NCBI GenBank assembly: GCA_913774665.1
Contig: CAJYHN010000011.1
Span: 1 to 64,000, forward strand
From: an uncultured Microbacterium sp.
GTDB lineage: Bacteria > Actinomycetota > Actinomycetes > Actinomycetales > Microbacteriaceae
DNA: 64,000 nucleotides
Direction of reading: 5' to 3'
Shown: positions 48,712-57,278 of the stretch, piece after piece
Position numbering within the stretch: position 1 is the first letter of the stretch
How the letters are laid out: each line of letters starts with the position of its first letter
Notes under the pieces: model-generated
Databases searched by the model: none
What the model was told of the DNA's origin: nothing
Seen by the model: only the letters and a program-made list of their open reading frames with translations
Translations under genes and position numbers: made by a program

Positions 48712-48927
48712 TCAGCTCACGAGGGCGACGATCGCAGCGATGGCCGAGGCGAGCGCGAGCACCAGGGCGAGGGCGATGAGGACGGCGTGGACGATGAGGA
48801 ACGGTGTGGGCTTGCCCTCGGCGTTCCTCGCCCTCTGGTCTTTCGCGACGCGCCGGAAGAACCGCGGCCAGACGACGACGTTGAAGACGGCGTTGGCGAA
48901 CAGCAGCGCGATCAGGACGGGTTCCAT
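48712..48927 (-). CDS. SCO4848-family small membrane protein
   Basis: 71 residues: MEPVLIALLFANAVFNVVVWPRFFRRVAKDQRARN, then PTPFLIVHAVLIALALVLALASAIAAIVAL. Two helices with a charged cytoplasmic loop, matching the actinobacterial SCO4848 family. Function unknown. Confidence 0.88.
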   Translation of the reverse strand: MEPVLIALLFANAVFNVVVWPRFFRRVAKDQRARNAEGKPTPFLIVHAVLIALALVLALASAIAAIVALVS

Positions 48928-48950
48928 GCCTCGAGCCTAAGCGCCGCGGC

Positions 48951-49292
48951 TCAGGCGGCGCACGAGATGCACCGCCGCGCGAAGGGCAGAGCCTCGAGAC
49001 GCGCGTCGGCGATGGGCAGGCCGCAGTTCTCGCACGTGCCGAAGGTGCCGGATGCCACCCGCTCGCGCGCCGCGGAGATCTCGGCGCTCTCGGCCTCGGC
49101 TCCGCGCCGCAGCGCGTCGACCTGCGCCCACTCCCCCGACAGGGTCGACCCCTCGGGGTCATGCTCGTCGTCGGCGGTGGCGTCGGCGCGGTCGTGCCGC
49201 AGGCTCGCTTCGTCGTCGAGCAGGCGCGTCAGACGGTGGGCGACCTCGCGTTCGCGGTCATCGAGCATGCGCATCGCGGTGTCGGCATCCAT
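48951..49292 (-). CDS. TraR/DksA-type zinc-finger protein
   Basis: 113 residues. An N-terminal coiled coil (MRMLDDREREVAHRLTRLLDDE) and a C-terminal four-Cys zinc finger (FGTCENCGLPIADARLEALPFARRCISCAA) place it in the TraR/DksA family. The acidic tip residues of DksA are not clearly conserved, so action on RNA polymerase is possible but unproven. Stand-alone leftward gene. Confidence 0.92.
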   Translation of the reverse strand: MDADTAMRMLDDREREVAHRLTRLLDDEASLRHDRADATADDEHDPEGSTLSGEWAQVDALRRGAEAESAEISAARERVASGTFGTCENCGLPIADARLEALPFARRCISCAA

Positions 49293-49344
49293 TCTTCGAC
49301 GCTATCCCCCACCACCGACACGAGGACTGCGCAAGGATCGGCTC

Positions 49345-49704
49345 ATGAGCGACCTCCGACGACACTGGACCCCCACCGCCGTGGCCTTCCTCGTGCTGGC
49401 CGTCGCCGGGCTCGTGGGCACCTGGACCTTCAACGTCTTCGCGATCGTGCAGATGCGGGATTTCATCGGCGATCTCGCCTCGGGGGGACCGGCGGTGTCG
49501 TCGATCACCGTGGATCTGCTGGTCGTCGCGATCGCGGGCAGCATCTTCATCATCGTCGAGGGGCGACGCCTCGGCATGCGTTTCCCCTGGGTGTACGTCG
49601 TACTGTCGGGGGTGACCGCCTTCGCCTTCACCTTCCCGCTGTTCCTGGCGATGCGTCAGCGGCGGCTGACCGCGCGTCGGCCCTCCCCCGACAGCTCCGC
49701 GTGA
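49345..49704 (+). CDS. DUF2834-like membrane protein
   Basis: 119 residues from an ATG at 49345. Three helices; the end (LGMRFPWVYVVLSGVTAFAFTFPLFLAMRQRRL) fits the DUF2834 family. An AAGGA lies ten bases upstream. Function unknown. Its stop lies within the left arm of the terminator palindrome at 49695-49766. Confidence 0.82.
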   Translation: MSDLRRHWTPTAVAFLVLAVAGLVGTWTFNVFAIVQMRDFIGDLASGGPAVSSITVDLLVVAIAGSIFIIVEGRRLGMRFPWVYVVLSGVTAFAFTFPLFLAMRQRRLTARRPSPDSSA

Positions 49705-49766
49705 GTCGCCACGAGGTATCGCTTCGCGGGTGCCCGAAGCGACGGATCATGGCGACTCACGCGGAG
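49695..49766. terminator. Bidirectional terminator between convergent genes
   Basis: Perfect 17-bp arms CTCCGCGTGAGTCGCCA and complement enclose a second stem TCGCTTCG / CGAAGCGA. The left arm includes the stop codon of the DUF2834 gene; the right arm ends 11 bases before the stop of the oxidoreductase gene. Confidence 0.75.
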
Positions 49767-49776
49767 GCGAGGGGGG

Positions 49777-50637
49777 TCAGCGCGCGGCGAGGCCCTGACG
49801 AAGTCCCTCGACGAGCGGGGTCGTGGGGCGGCCGATGAGGCGCGAGAGCGACCCGTCGGTCTGCTCGAGCGCGCCGCGGGCGATCGCGTCGTCGATCCCG
49901 GCCACGAACGCGGCCGTGCCGGCATCCAGTCCCGCCGCCGTCAACCCCTCGGTCAGCTGCTCCACCGTCACGCGGGTGTAGGTGACCGGGCGACCGAGCA
50001 CCTCGCTCGCCGCGGCGGCGAGCTCGTCGTACGTCCACGCGACGTCGCCGCCGATCTCGACGGTCCGACCGGCCAGCTCGTCGGTGGTGAGGGCGATCGC
50101 GGCCGCCTCGGCGTAATCGCGACGGCTCGCGCTGGCGACGCGCCCGTCACCGGTCGCCGCGACGATCTCGCCGGTGTCGGCGGCACGGGCGACGGTGTCG
50201 AGGTAGTTCTCGGTGTACCAGTTGTTGCGGAGGATGGTCGCGCTCACCCCCGACGCGGCGATCGCCTGCTCGGTGGCCTTGTGGTCGGCGCCGAGGGCGT
50301 AGTCGACGACGTCGTTGCGCGGGGCGCTCGTGTAGACGAGGCGCTCCACTCCGGCGGCGCGGATCGCGTCGATCGCCGCGCGGTGCTCGGCGACGCGGTC
50401 GGGACCGTTGCCCGAGATCAGCACGACGCGCGTCACGCCGTCGAGGGCGGCGGCGATCGTGTCGGGACGCGCGTAGTCGAGCTCGGCGACGCGGACGCCG
50501 CGGGCGGCGAGATCGTCGACCTTGGCGGGCGTGCGTGCCCCCGCGACGATGTCGGACGCCGGCACGCCGCGCTCGAGGAGAGCATCGACGACGAGGCGGC
50601 CGAGGTGGCCGGAGGCAGCGGTGACGAGGAGGGTCAT
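49777..50637 (-). CDS. NmrA-type NAD(P)H:quinone oxidoreductase (QorB-like)
   Basis: 286 residues. NAD(P)-binding TAASGHLGRLVVDALLERG at the N-terminus, LISGNGPDRVAEHRAAIDAIRAAGVERLVYTSAPRND, and SATILRNNWYTENY match QorB and other atypical SDRs. It should reduce quinones with NADPH and is divergent from a single-Cys HxlR regulator gene, the arrangement of redox-sensing qor-qorR pairs. Confidence 0.9.
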   Translation of the reverse strand: MTLLVTAASGHLGRLVVDALLERGVPASDIVAGARTPAKVDDLAARGVRVAELDYARPDTIAAALDGVTRVVLISGNGPDRVAEHRAAIDAIRAAGVERLVYTSAPRNDVVDYALGADHKATEQAIAASGVSATILRNNWYTENYLDTVARAADTGEIVAATGDGRVASASRRDYAEAAAIALTTDELAGRTVEIGGDVAWTYDELAAAASEVLGRPVTYTRVTVEQLTEGLTAAGLDAGTAAFVAGIDDAIARGALEQTDGSLSRLIGRPTTPLVEGLRQGLAAR

Positions 50638-50687
50638 GATGGAATCCTTTCGGTGGGTTCGTCGGGCTCAACGCCCCGTGGCCCCTC

Positions 50688-50730
50688 GCATTCCGGAATG
50701 CCGGTACCCACTTTCTGGTTAGGTACTCAC
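50688..50730. promoter_or_regulatory. Operator elements of the HxlR-quinone reductase pair
   Basis: A perfect 14-bp palindrome GCATTCCGGAATGC (50688-50701) is followed by two copies of GGTAC(C/T)CAC at 50703-50711 and 50722-50730, phased 19 bases apart; the second abuts the HxlR ATG. One or both are probably regulator binding sites. Confidence 0.6.
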
Positions 50731-51099
50731 ATGAGCGTCAGTCTTGCGTCGATCCGCGCCGAGCACCCCGGAATTTTCACGGAAGGGTGCCCCACCCGCA
50801 CGGTCCTCGACCACGTCATGGGCAAGTGGGGCATCCTGGTGCTGCTCGCCCTCTCGGACGGGACGCAGCGCTGGGGCGCCCTTCGACGCAACATCGACGG
50901 GATCAGCGAGAAGATGCTCGCGAGCACGCTCAAGACGCTCGAGGCCGACGGCCTCGTCTCCCGCACGGCCTACCCCGAGGTTCCCCCTCGCGTCGAGTAC
51001 TCCCTCACCGATCGGGGGCGCGACCTCATGACGCACGTCATCCCCCTGATGGGATGGGTCGCCGAGAACGCCATCGCCATCGTCGGACCGCGGGAGTGA
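50731..51099 (+). CDS. HxlR-family redox-type regulator with a single Cys
   Basis: 122 residues. HxlR/DUF24 winged helix: TVLDHVMGKWGILVLLALSDGTQRWGALRRNIDGISEKMLASTLKTLEADGLVSRTAYPEVPPRVEYSLTDRG. The only Cys is Cys20 in FTEGCPTRTVLDH, the position of the redox-sensing Cys in QorR-type regulators such as Corynebacterium QorR. It is likely inactivated by diamide- or quinone-type stress, releasing the divergent quinone reductase gene. Its stop overlaps the next gene's start. Confidence 0.92.
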   Translation: MSVSLASIRAEHPGIFTEGCPTRTVLDHVMGKWGILVLLALSDGTQRWGALRRNIDGISEKMLASTLKTLEADGLVSRTAYPEVPPRVEYSLTDRGRDLMTHVIPLMGWVAENAIAIVGPRE

Positions 51100-52157
51100 T
51101 CGTGCGCGTCCCCTCCGCTCGCGCCGTGCGCGACAGCCTCACCTTCCGGGCCCCGCGGCGCGTTCCGCTGCTGCAGGTCGCCAAGTCGGCCCTCGCGATC
51201 GTCGCCGCGTGGCTGCTGGCCGGGTGGCTCGTCCAGGGTCCGCCCCCGATCTTCGCCGCCATCGCCGCCCTGTTGGTGGTCCAGCCCAGCATCAACCAGT
51301 CGTTCACCCGCGCGGTCGAGCGCAGCGTCGGCGTGATCGTCGGGGTGCTCATCGCGGCTCTTCTCGGGCTCGTGTTCGGCTCGCAGCCCTGGGTCGCCCT
51401 GCTCTCGGCGGGCGTGGCGCTCGTGGTGGCGTGGGCGGCGCGGATCTCGGCCGGAGCCACCAACCAGATCGCGATCAGCGCCCTGCTCGTCCTCGCGCTC
51501 GGCACCGCGACCCCCAACTACGCCCTCGACCGCGTGCTCGAGACCCTCATCGGCGCGGCCATCGGCATCGTCGTCAACGCGGCGCTGGTCCCCCCGGTGC
51601 TCGTCCCCGCCGCGCGGACCAAGATCGACGTCCTCGGGCGCGAGCTCGCCGCCGCGCTCGAGCGTCTGGCCGACGCCCTCGAGACCCCGCAGACCTCGGC
51701 ATCCCTCGAGGGGCTCCTCCTCGAGGCGCGCCTCCTCCGTCCGGTTCGGGATGCCGCGGCCGACGCGATCCGCGACGGCGCCGACTCGCTCGCCCTGAAC
51801 CCCCGCAGCGGTCGTCACCGCACCGACCTGGCCGAGATGGAGGCCCTCGTGGAGCGCTTCCGTCCCGTCGTCACCCAGACGATCGGCATGACGCGCGCGG
51901 TCTACGACGGCTACGAGCAGACGATCGCCGACGAACCAGCCGTCCGGGCGATCGCCGAACAGCTCCATCGCGCCGCCCACGACGTGCGATTGGCGTTCGC
52001 CCTCGACGCCGGCCCGGAGCGCGTCGTCGACGAAGAGCCGGCCCTCACCCGCCCCCTGCAGATCCGCACGCCCTCGACGATGCACTGGGTGCTCGTGGGA
52101 TCGCTCCTGATGGACCTGCACCGCGTGCACGACACCCTGCGCGACGTCGAGGACTGA
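51096..52157 (+). CDS. FUSC/aromatic-acid exporter-like membrane protein
   Basis: 353 residues from a GTG at 51096 that overlaps the HxlR stop (GTG 51102 is an alternative). Six helices in the first half (LLQVAKSALAIVAAWLLAGWLV ... GAAIGIVVNAALVPPVLVP), then a long cytoplasmic helical domain (LAAALERLADALETPQTSA...). Relatives export aromatic acids or are of unknown role. Co-transcribed with hxlR, it may expel quinone-type toxins. Confidence 0.85.
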   Translation: MIVRVPSARAVRDSLTFRAPRRVPLLQVAKSALAIVAAWLLAGWLVQGPPPIFAAIAALLVVQPSINQSFTRAVERSVGVIVGVLIAALLGLVFGSQPWVALLSAGVALVVAWAARISAGATNQIAISALLVLALGTATPNYALDRVLETLIGAAIGIVVNAALVPPVLVPAARTKIDVLGRELAAALERLADALETPQTSASLEGLLLEARLLRPVRDAAADAIRDGADSLALNPRSGRHRTDLAEMEALVERFRPVVTQTIGMTRAVYDGYEQTIADEPAVRAIAEQLHRAAHDVRLAFALDAGPERVVDEEPALTRPLQIRTPSTMHWVLVGSLLMDLHRVHDTLRDVED

Positions 52158-52239
52158 CGGCGCCCGCCCGACCTGGGAACTCGCTCGCGGATCCCGCTCC
52201 CCCGGCCCCGCAGGCCGCCGCCCCTGGTTGACTGAGGGC

Positions 52240-52893
52240 ATGGGTACCGCGATGTTCCCCCTCGGAGCCGTCCTCTTTCCGCATACGCCTCTCGCGCTGC
52301 GGATCTTCGAGGAGCGCTACCTCGTCATGCTCGGGCGCCTCCTCGACGAGACGGACCCCGCGTTCGGCGTCGTCCTCATCGAGCGCGGCAGCGAGACGGG
52401 TGGGGGCGATCAGCGCTTCCCCCTCGGGACCATGGCGCAGCTCAGCCACGTCGTGCCCCAGGCCGGCCAGATGCAGATCGTCGCGCGCGGGACGGAGAGA
52501 TTCGAGATCGTCGAGTGGCTCGACGACGCCCCGTACCCGCGGGCGGACGTGCGGGCTCTCCCCGACCTCGAGTGGAACGATGCGCTTCTGCCGCTGCTCG
52601 AGGAGGCGGAGCGGATCGTGCGGCGCGTGCTCGGCCGCGCGCAGCAGTACGGCGGGACGAGGTGGGACCCCGAGGTGGAGCTCTCCGAGGAGCCGCTTCC
52701 TCGCGCCTGGCAGGTCGCGGCGATCGCTCCGCTCGGCGAACTCGATCAGATGGAACTGCTGCGCTCGGAGACCCTCGGCGGTTTGCTGCGGGCGACCATC
52801 GACCTCACGCTCGCCGCCGAGCCCCTGCTCGGCGATCCCGTACCCGACGGAGTGATCGTGGTCGAAGACGGGGACCCCGAAGACGACGACTGA
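52240..52893 (+). CDS. Lon N-terminal-like substrate-binding domain protein
   Basis: 217 residues: MFPLGAVLFPHTPLALRIFEERYLVML..LLDETDPAFGVVLIERGSETGGGD and VVPQAGQMQIVARGTERFEIVEW match the LON-substrate-binding (LON_substr_bdg) domain found alone without AAA+ or protease parts. Acidic C-terminus. Start chosen at ATG 52240; ATG 52252 also possible. Role probably adapter- or chaperone-like. Confidence 0.88.
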   Translation: MGTAMFPLGAVLFPHTPLALRIFEERYLVMLGRLLDETDPAFGVVLIERGSETGGGDQRFPLGTMAQLSHVVPQAGQMQIVARGTERFEIVEWLDDAPYPRADVRALPDLEWNDALLPLLEEAERIVRRVLGRAQQYGGTRWDPEVELSEEPLPRAWQVAAIAPLGELDQMELLRSETLGGLLRATIDLTLAAEPLLGDPVPDGVIVVEDGDPEDDD

Positions 52894-53000
52894 CCTCGCG
52901 ACCTCGGAGCGCGCGGTGGCATGTCGTCGGAGCGGCGCTCGACACGAACGCCGAAGGGGCGCCGCGGCCCGAAGGCCCCGACGCCCCACCGGTCGAATCG

Positions 53001-53777
53001 TCAGTTCAGTTCGCGCACCGACGAAGGGATGACCCCCGTGCCGTAGAGGTCGATCGCGAGGTCCTGCAGGGCCGTCAGTGCGACGCGCTGCGTGAGCGGG
53101 CCGTAAGAGATCCGCGCCACGCCGAGCTTCTCGTACTCGGCGGCCGGCAGCGCCCCGGGGAAGCCGATGACGCTCAGACGCTGTTCTCCGAGCCCCTCGA
53201 CAAGTCGCTTCGTCGTGTCGGCGTCCAGGAGCCCCGGAACGAACACCGAGGTCGCCCCGGCGTCGAGGAAGGCGCGGCCGCGCTTCACGGCATCCGCGAT
53301 CTTGTCGTCGAGCGGACGGTCTCCGCCCTTCACGAACACATCGGTCCGCGCGTTCAGCACGAAGGGGACGCCCTCGGCCTCACCTGCCGCGATGACGGCC
53401 TCGACGGCCGCCACCGCCTCGTCGAACGGCTTGACCCGGTCCTCGACGTTCGCGCCGACCACACCCACGGCGATGGCGCGCCGGGTCGTCTCACCGGGGT
53501 TGCCGAAGCCCGCGTCGAGGTCGGCCGTCACCGGCACATCGACCGCCGCCACGATGCGTCCGACCATGTCGAGCATGACGTCGAGGGGGATGTTCTCGCC
53601 GTCCTCGTACCCGAAGGTCGCGGCGATCGAGTGGCCGGCCGTGGCGAGGGCCTTCGTCTCGGGCAGGGCGGCGATCGCTTTCGCCGAGACGACGTCCCAG
53701 ATGTTGACGACCCGGAGGATCTCGGGGGCGGTGTGCAGGGCGGCGAACGACGTCGCCTTCTCGCTCAGGGCGCTCAT
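53001..53777 (-). CDS. Isocitrate lyase/PEP mutase-family enzyme
   Basis: 258 residues. TIM-barrel landmarks of the superfamily: VVNIWDVVSAKAIA, LATAGHSIAATFGY, VTADLDAGFGNPGETTRRAI, GANVEDRV and FVLNARTDVFV. The 2-methylisocitrate-lyase Cys motif (KKCGH) is absent, so it is a carboxyphosphonoenolpyruvate mutase/oxaloacetase-type member of unknown substrate. It follows the SDR gene with a 4-base overlap. Confidence 0.9.
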   Translation of the reverse strand: MSALSEKATSFAALHTAPEILRVVNIWDVVSAKAIAALPETKALATAGHSIAATFGYEDGENIPLDVMLDMVGRIVAAVDVPVTADLDAGFGNPGETTRRAIAVGVVGANVEDRVKPFDEAVAAVEAVIAAGEAEGVPFVLNARTDVFVKGGDRPLDDKIADAVKRGRAFLDAGATSVFVPGLLDADTTKRLVEGLGEQRLSVIGFPGALPAAEYEKLGVARISYGPLTQRVALTALQDLAIDLYGTGVIPSSVRELN

Positions 53778-54442
53778 GCCCGGCCCCCGTCCGTGCTGTC
53801 GGCGACGATCGCCTCGGCGATCAGCGTGTCGCCCGCGCCGAAGCGGATGAACCGGCCCACCGTGGCGGGCTGCACGAGCACGGCGGCCGCGACGGCGGCC
53901 ACGTCGGCGCGCGAGACGTCGGCCTTGCCCTGCGGCGCCGTCGTGATGCGGCCGGTGGGCTCGTCCGTCGTGAGGGTGCCGGGGCCCAGGATCGTCCAAT
54001 CGAGGTCGCTGGCGCGCAGGTGGTCGTCGGCCGCGAGCTTGGCGTCGGCGTAGGCGAAGAACGAGTCGTCGGGGTCGATGCCGTGATCGGGCGTCGAGCC
54101 GATCCACGACACCATCACGAACCGGCGGACGCCCGCCTTCGACGCCGCGTCGACCGCGCGCTGCGCGGCATCGCGGTCGACCGCGTAGGTGCGCTCGGCG
54201 CTCCCGCCACCTGCACCGGCGGACCACACCACCGCGTCGGCGCCGGAGAAGACCTTCGCCATCTCGTCGACGTCCGCGTTCTCGACGTCGAGGACGAGGG
54301 GCACGCCGCCCGCCTGCTCGATGTCGGCCTTCTGCTCCGCCTTGCGGATCACCGATGTCGCCTCGTCGCCGCGGTCGGCGAGCAGCCGAGCGAGATGAAG
54401 GGCCACCTTGCCGTGCCCTCCGATGATCACGATGCGTTCCAT
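53774..54442 (-). CDS. NAD(P)-binding SDR-family protein
   Basis: 222 residues. N-terminal IVIIGGHGKVALHLARLLADRGDEATSVIRK, then DAVVWSAGAGGGSAERTYAVDRDAAQRAVDAASKAGVRRFVMVSW and LDWTILGPGTLTTDEPTGRI. An atypical NmrA-like SDR. Upstream partner of the PEP-mutase-like gene (ATGA overlap) and two bases from the PPOX gene. Confidence 0.9.
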   Translation of the reverse strand: MERIVIIGGHGKVALHLARLLADRGDEATSVIRKAEQKADIEQAGGVPLVLDVENADVDEMAKVFSGADAVVWSAGAGGGSAERTYAVDRDAAQRAVDAASKAGVRRFVMVSWIGSTPDHGIDPDDSFFAYADAKLAADDHLRASDLDWTILGPGTLTTDEPTGRITTAPQGKADVSRADVAAVAAAVLVQPATVGRFIRFGAGDTLIAEAIVADSTDGGRA

Positions 54443-54443
54443 G

Positions 54444-54827
54444 TCACTGTCCTCCTACGTTGTCGATCGACATCTTCAGGATCACCCGGTCGGCGCGGTC
54501 CGGCGGCGCCTCCTGTCCGGCGTTGCCGTACCGCTGCCCGAGGCGCACGTAGAAGGCCCCCGTCGGGTCGGGTTCGGCCTCGACGAGGCGACCGCGCACC
54601 TCGATGTAGCGGTAGGGGCGCTCGGGATCGAACACCATCAGGCTCATCGAGGGGTTGCGCTGCAGGTTGCGGAACTTCTGCCGCGTCGTGGTGTGAGTGA
54701 AGAGCAGATGTTCTCCGTCGAACTCGAACCACATCGGATTGACCTGCACCGTACCGTCGGGGCGGACGGTGCCGAGGCTGCCGTAGTTCGGGTTCTCGAG
54801 GAGGTCGCGCTGGTCGTCGGGGATCAT
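54444..54827 (-). CDS. PPOX-class F420/FMN-dependent protein
   Basis: 127 residues. The beginning DDQRDLLENPNYGSLGTVRPDGTVQVNPMWFEFDGEHLLFTHTTTRQKFRNLQRNPSMSLMV is the PPOX-class F420-dependent signature. These split-barrel proteins bind deazaflavin or flavin cofactors and have diverse reductase roles. Directly upstream of the SDR gene (one base between), so probably one operon of three enzymes. Confidence 0.92.
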   Translation of the reverse strand: MIPDDQRDLLENPNYGSLGTVRPDGTVQVNPMWFEFDGEHLLFTHTTTRQKFRNLQRNPSMSLMVFDPERPYRYIEVRGRLVEAEPDPTGAFYVRLGQRYGNAGQEAPPDRADRVILKMSIDNVGGQ

Positions 54828-54879
54828 CCGTGTCCTTTCGCCGAGGATCCGGGTCCGACCCTACAAACGACCCCCGACA

Positions 54880-55317
54880 TCACCGGCGGGGTTGACGCCC
54901 TCCGAGAGCCGCCCCGATTCCGTCGACGTCGCCGTCGACGTAGACCCAGCGTCCGCCGCGCCGCGCGAACCGGCTGCGCTCGCGCAGGACGCCGCGGTCG
55001 GACCCGTGCCGCCACGACGCGCGGAACGTCACGGTCGCGGCCTCGCCGTCCTCCGACGCGTCCTCGATCTCGAGGCCCGTCCATCGCGTGCCGTCGTCGA
55101 CGACGATGTCATCCGGGCGGGTGCGCGGATGCCAGGACCGGGCCAGATGAGCCGCGTCGCCGACCGAGAACGCGGTGTACCGCGACCGCATCACGCGCTC
55201 GGCGCTCGGGGCGGCCTCGCCGTCCAGGAGCGGCCCGCAGCACTCACCGAATGCGGCGCGGCCGCACGGGCACACGGCATCCGGTGCCGGTCGTCGGGAG
55301 GCGGAACCGAAGGACAT
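54880..55317 (-). CDS. YchJ/UPF0225-family SEC-C protein
   Basis: 145 residues. SEC-C motifs CPCGRAAFGECCGPLLDG near the N-terminus (zinc binding) are followed by the UPF0225 core: MRSRYTAFSVGDAAHLARSWHPRTRPDDI, then TVTFRASWRHGSDRGVLRERSRFARRGGRWVYVDG. A widespread protein of unknown function. Its ATG region lies 48 bases from a divergent exonuclease gene. Confidence 0.92.
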   Translation of the reverse strand: MSFGSASRRPAPDAVCPCGRAAFGECCGPLLDGEAAPSAERVMRSRYTAFSVGDAAHLARSWHPRTRPDDIVVDDGTRWTGLEIEDASEDGEAATVTFRASWRHGSDRGVLRERSRFARRGGRWVYVDGDVDGIGAALGGRQPRR

Positions 55318-55365
55318 CCGGCCACTCTAGGTCAGCGGAGCCACCGCCGTGCCAGGATCGGGGGC

Positions 55366-56277
55366 GTGACCGATCGCCTCATGCTCCTCGACACCGCCTC
55401 GCTGTACTTCCGCGCGTTCTACGGTGTGCCCGACAAGGTGAAGGCGGCCGACGGCTCGTCGGTGAACGCGGTCCGCGGGCTGCTGGACATGATCGCGAAG
55501 CTCGTCACGACGTACGAGCCGACGCGACTGGTGGCGTGCTGGGACGACGACTGGCGACCGCAGTGGCGCGTCGACCTCCTTCCGAGCTACAAGGCCCACC
55601 GCGTCGTCGAGGTGGTCGCGGCAGGCCCCGACGTCGAAGAGGTGCCCGACCCCCTCGAGGCGCAGATCCCGCTCATTCGCGAGGCGCTCGCGGCGCTCGG
55701 CATCCCCGTGGTCGGTGCCGCGGAGCACGAGGCCGACGACGTGATCGGCGCGCTCGCGACGCGAGCCGAGGTTCCCGTCGACATCGTCACCGGCGACCGC
55801 GACCTCTTCCAACTGGTCGACGATGCGCGCGGCATCCGGATCGTCTACACCGCTCGGGGAATGAGCAACCTCGAGCTCGTCGACGACGCCGCGGTCTTCT
55901 CGAAGTACGGCGTCCATGCGAATCAGTACGCCGACTTCGCGGTGTTGCGCGGCGATCCCTCCGATGGCCTGCCGGGCGTCTCGGGCATCGGCGAGAAGTC
56001 CGCGGCGGCGCTGCTGAGCGCGTGCGGCGACCTCGACGGCATCCGATCCAGGGTTCTCGACGGCACCGCGGGGACTCCCGCCCAGCGAGCGAAGATCGCG
56101 GCCGCCGCGGACTACCTCGAGGTCGCCCCGACCGTGGTGCGCGTCGCCCGCGAGCTCGACCTCGCTCCGTTCGATGACGGCCTCGGTCCGGTCGACCGAT
56201 CCGCCGCCGAGAAGCTCGCCGAACGCTGGAACCTCGGCTCGTCGATGACGAGGGCGCTGGCGGCGCTGCCCGCCTGA
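55366..56277 (+). CDS. 5'-3' exonuclease (FEN-type)
   Basis: 303 residues from a GTG at 55366. PIN-like nuclease motifs: MLLDTASLYFRAFYG, VACWDDDWRPQWRVDLLPSYKAHR, EADDVIGALATRA, DIVTGDRDLFQLV, and helix-hairpin-helix PSDGLPGVSGIGEKSAAALL. The stand-alone form of the polymerase I 5'-nuclease, removing RNA primers or flaps. Convergent with the PHP gene. Confidence 0.93.
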   Translation: MTDRLMLLDTASLYFRAFYGVPDKVKAADGSSVNAVRGLLDMIAKLVTTYEPTRLVACWDDDWRPQWRVDLLPSYKAHRVVEVVAAGPDVEEVPDPLEAQIPLIREALAALGIPVVGAAEHEADDVIGALATRAEVPVDIVTGDRDLFQLVDDARGIRIVYTARGMSNLELVDDAAVFSKYGVHANQYADFAVLRGDPSDGLPGVSGIGEKSAAALLSACGDLDGIRSRVLDGTAGTPAQRAKIAAAADYLEVAPTVVRVARELDLAPFDDGLGPVDRSAAEKLAERWNLGSSMTRALAALPA

Positions 56278-56283
56278 TCGCTC

Positions 56284-57276
56284 TCAGCGACTCCGCTCGA
56301 GCCAGGCGCGCAGGCGATCGAGCGGCCACGTCGTCACGATCCGGTCGGCGGGGACGCCCGCGGCCTCGGCGCGCGCCGCACCGTAGTCGAGGAGCGAGAG
56401 CTGTCCCGGAGCGTGCGCGTCGGAATCGATGGAGAAGAGGCAGCCGGCCTCGATCGCGAGGGCGAGCAGATCGTCGGGCGGATCCTGTCGCTCGGGGCGC
56501 GAGTTGATCTCGACCGCCACTCCCGACGCGGCCGCCGCCGCGAACACCTCGCGCGCGTCGAACTCCGACGGGGGCCGCGTCCCCCGGGCGCCCTCGACGA
56601 GCCGACCGGTCACGTGCCCGAGCACGTCGACCCGCGCATCGCTCGCCGCCGCGACGAGTCGTCTCGTCATCGGCCCGCGTTCCATGCGCAGTTTGGAATG
56701 GGCGGATGCCACGACCACATCGAGCGCGTGCAGCAGCTCGTCCTCCTGGTCGAGGGCGCCGTCGTCGAGGATGTCGACCTCGATGCCGGTGAGCAGCGTG
56801 AATCCCCCGCCCCGATGCCCGCGGACGATCTCGATCTGCGCGCGCAGTCGCTCGGGTGACAGCCCGTTGGCGACCGTGAGCCGGGGCGAGTGATCGGTCA
56901 GGGCGAGGTACTCGTGGCCGAGGCCGCGCGCCGCGTCGACCATGGCCTCGATCGGCGTCAGCCCGTCCGACCAGTCGCTGTGACTGTGCAGGTCGCCCCT
57001 GAGCTGCGCCCGCAACTCTTCCCCGCCCTCCGGGGCGGACTCGGCCCGGAGCTTCGCCAGGCGCTCGGGCACCTCGCCCGCCAGGGCCTGCTGGATCACC
57101 GCGAAGGTCGACTCGCCGATGCCCGCGCGACGGCGAAGGCCCGGATCCCGCAGCTGTGCGTCGCTCAATCCCTCGATCGCGGCGGCCGCGGTGCGGAACG
57201 CCTTCGATTTGTAGCGCGACGATCTCTCCCGCTCGAGCAGGTACGCGATCTCGGTGAGCGCGTCGAGCGGGTCCAC
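56284..57276 (-). CDS. PHP-domain phosphoesterase with N-terminal HhH region
   Basis: 330 residues. Residues 1-90 resemble the helix-hairpin-helix region of PolX (ALTEIAYLLERERSSRYKSKAFRTAAAAIEGL). The PHP domain follows with metal ligands GDLHSHSDWSDG, YLALTDHSPRL, GIEVDILDDG, VVASAHSKLR, LGHVTGRLV and FSIDSDAHAPG. Lacks a polymerase domain. Probably histidinol-phosphatase-like or a DNA repair phosphoesterase. It starts two bases after trpD ends. Confidence 0.92.
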   Translation of the reverse strand: MDPLDALTEIAYLLERERSSRYKSKAFRTAAAAIEGLSDAQLRDPGLRRRAGIGESTFAVIQQALAGEVPERLAKLRAESAPEGGEELRAQLRGDLHSHSDWSDGLTPIEAMVDAARGLGHEYLALTDHSPRLTVANGLSPERLRAQIEIVRGHRGGGFTLLTGIEVDILDDGALDQEDELLHALDVVVASAHSKLRMERGPMTRRLVAAASDARVDVLGHVTGRLVEGARGTRPPSEFDAREVFAAAAASGVAVEINSRPERQDPPDDLLALAIEAGCLFSIDSDAHAPGQLSLLDYGAARAEAAGVPADRIVTTWPLDRLRAWLERSR

Positions 57277-57278
57277 GG

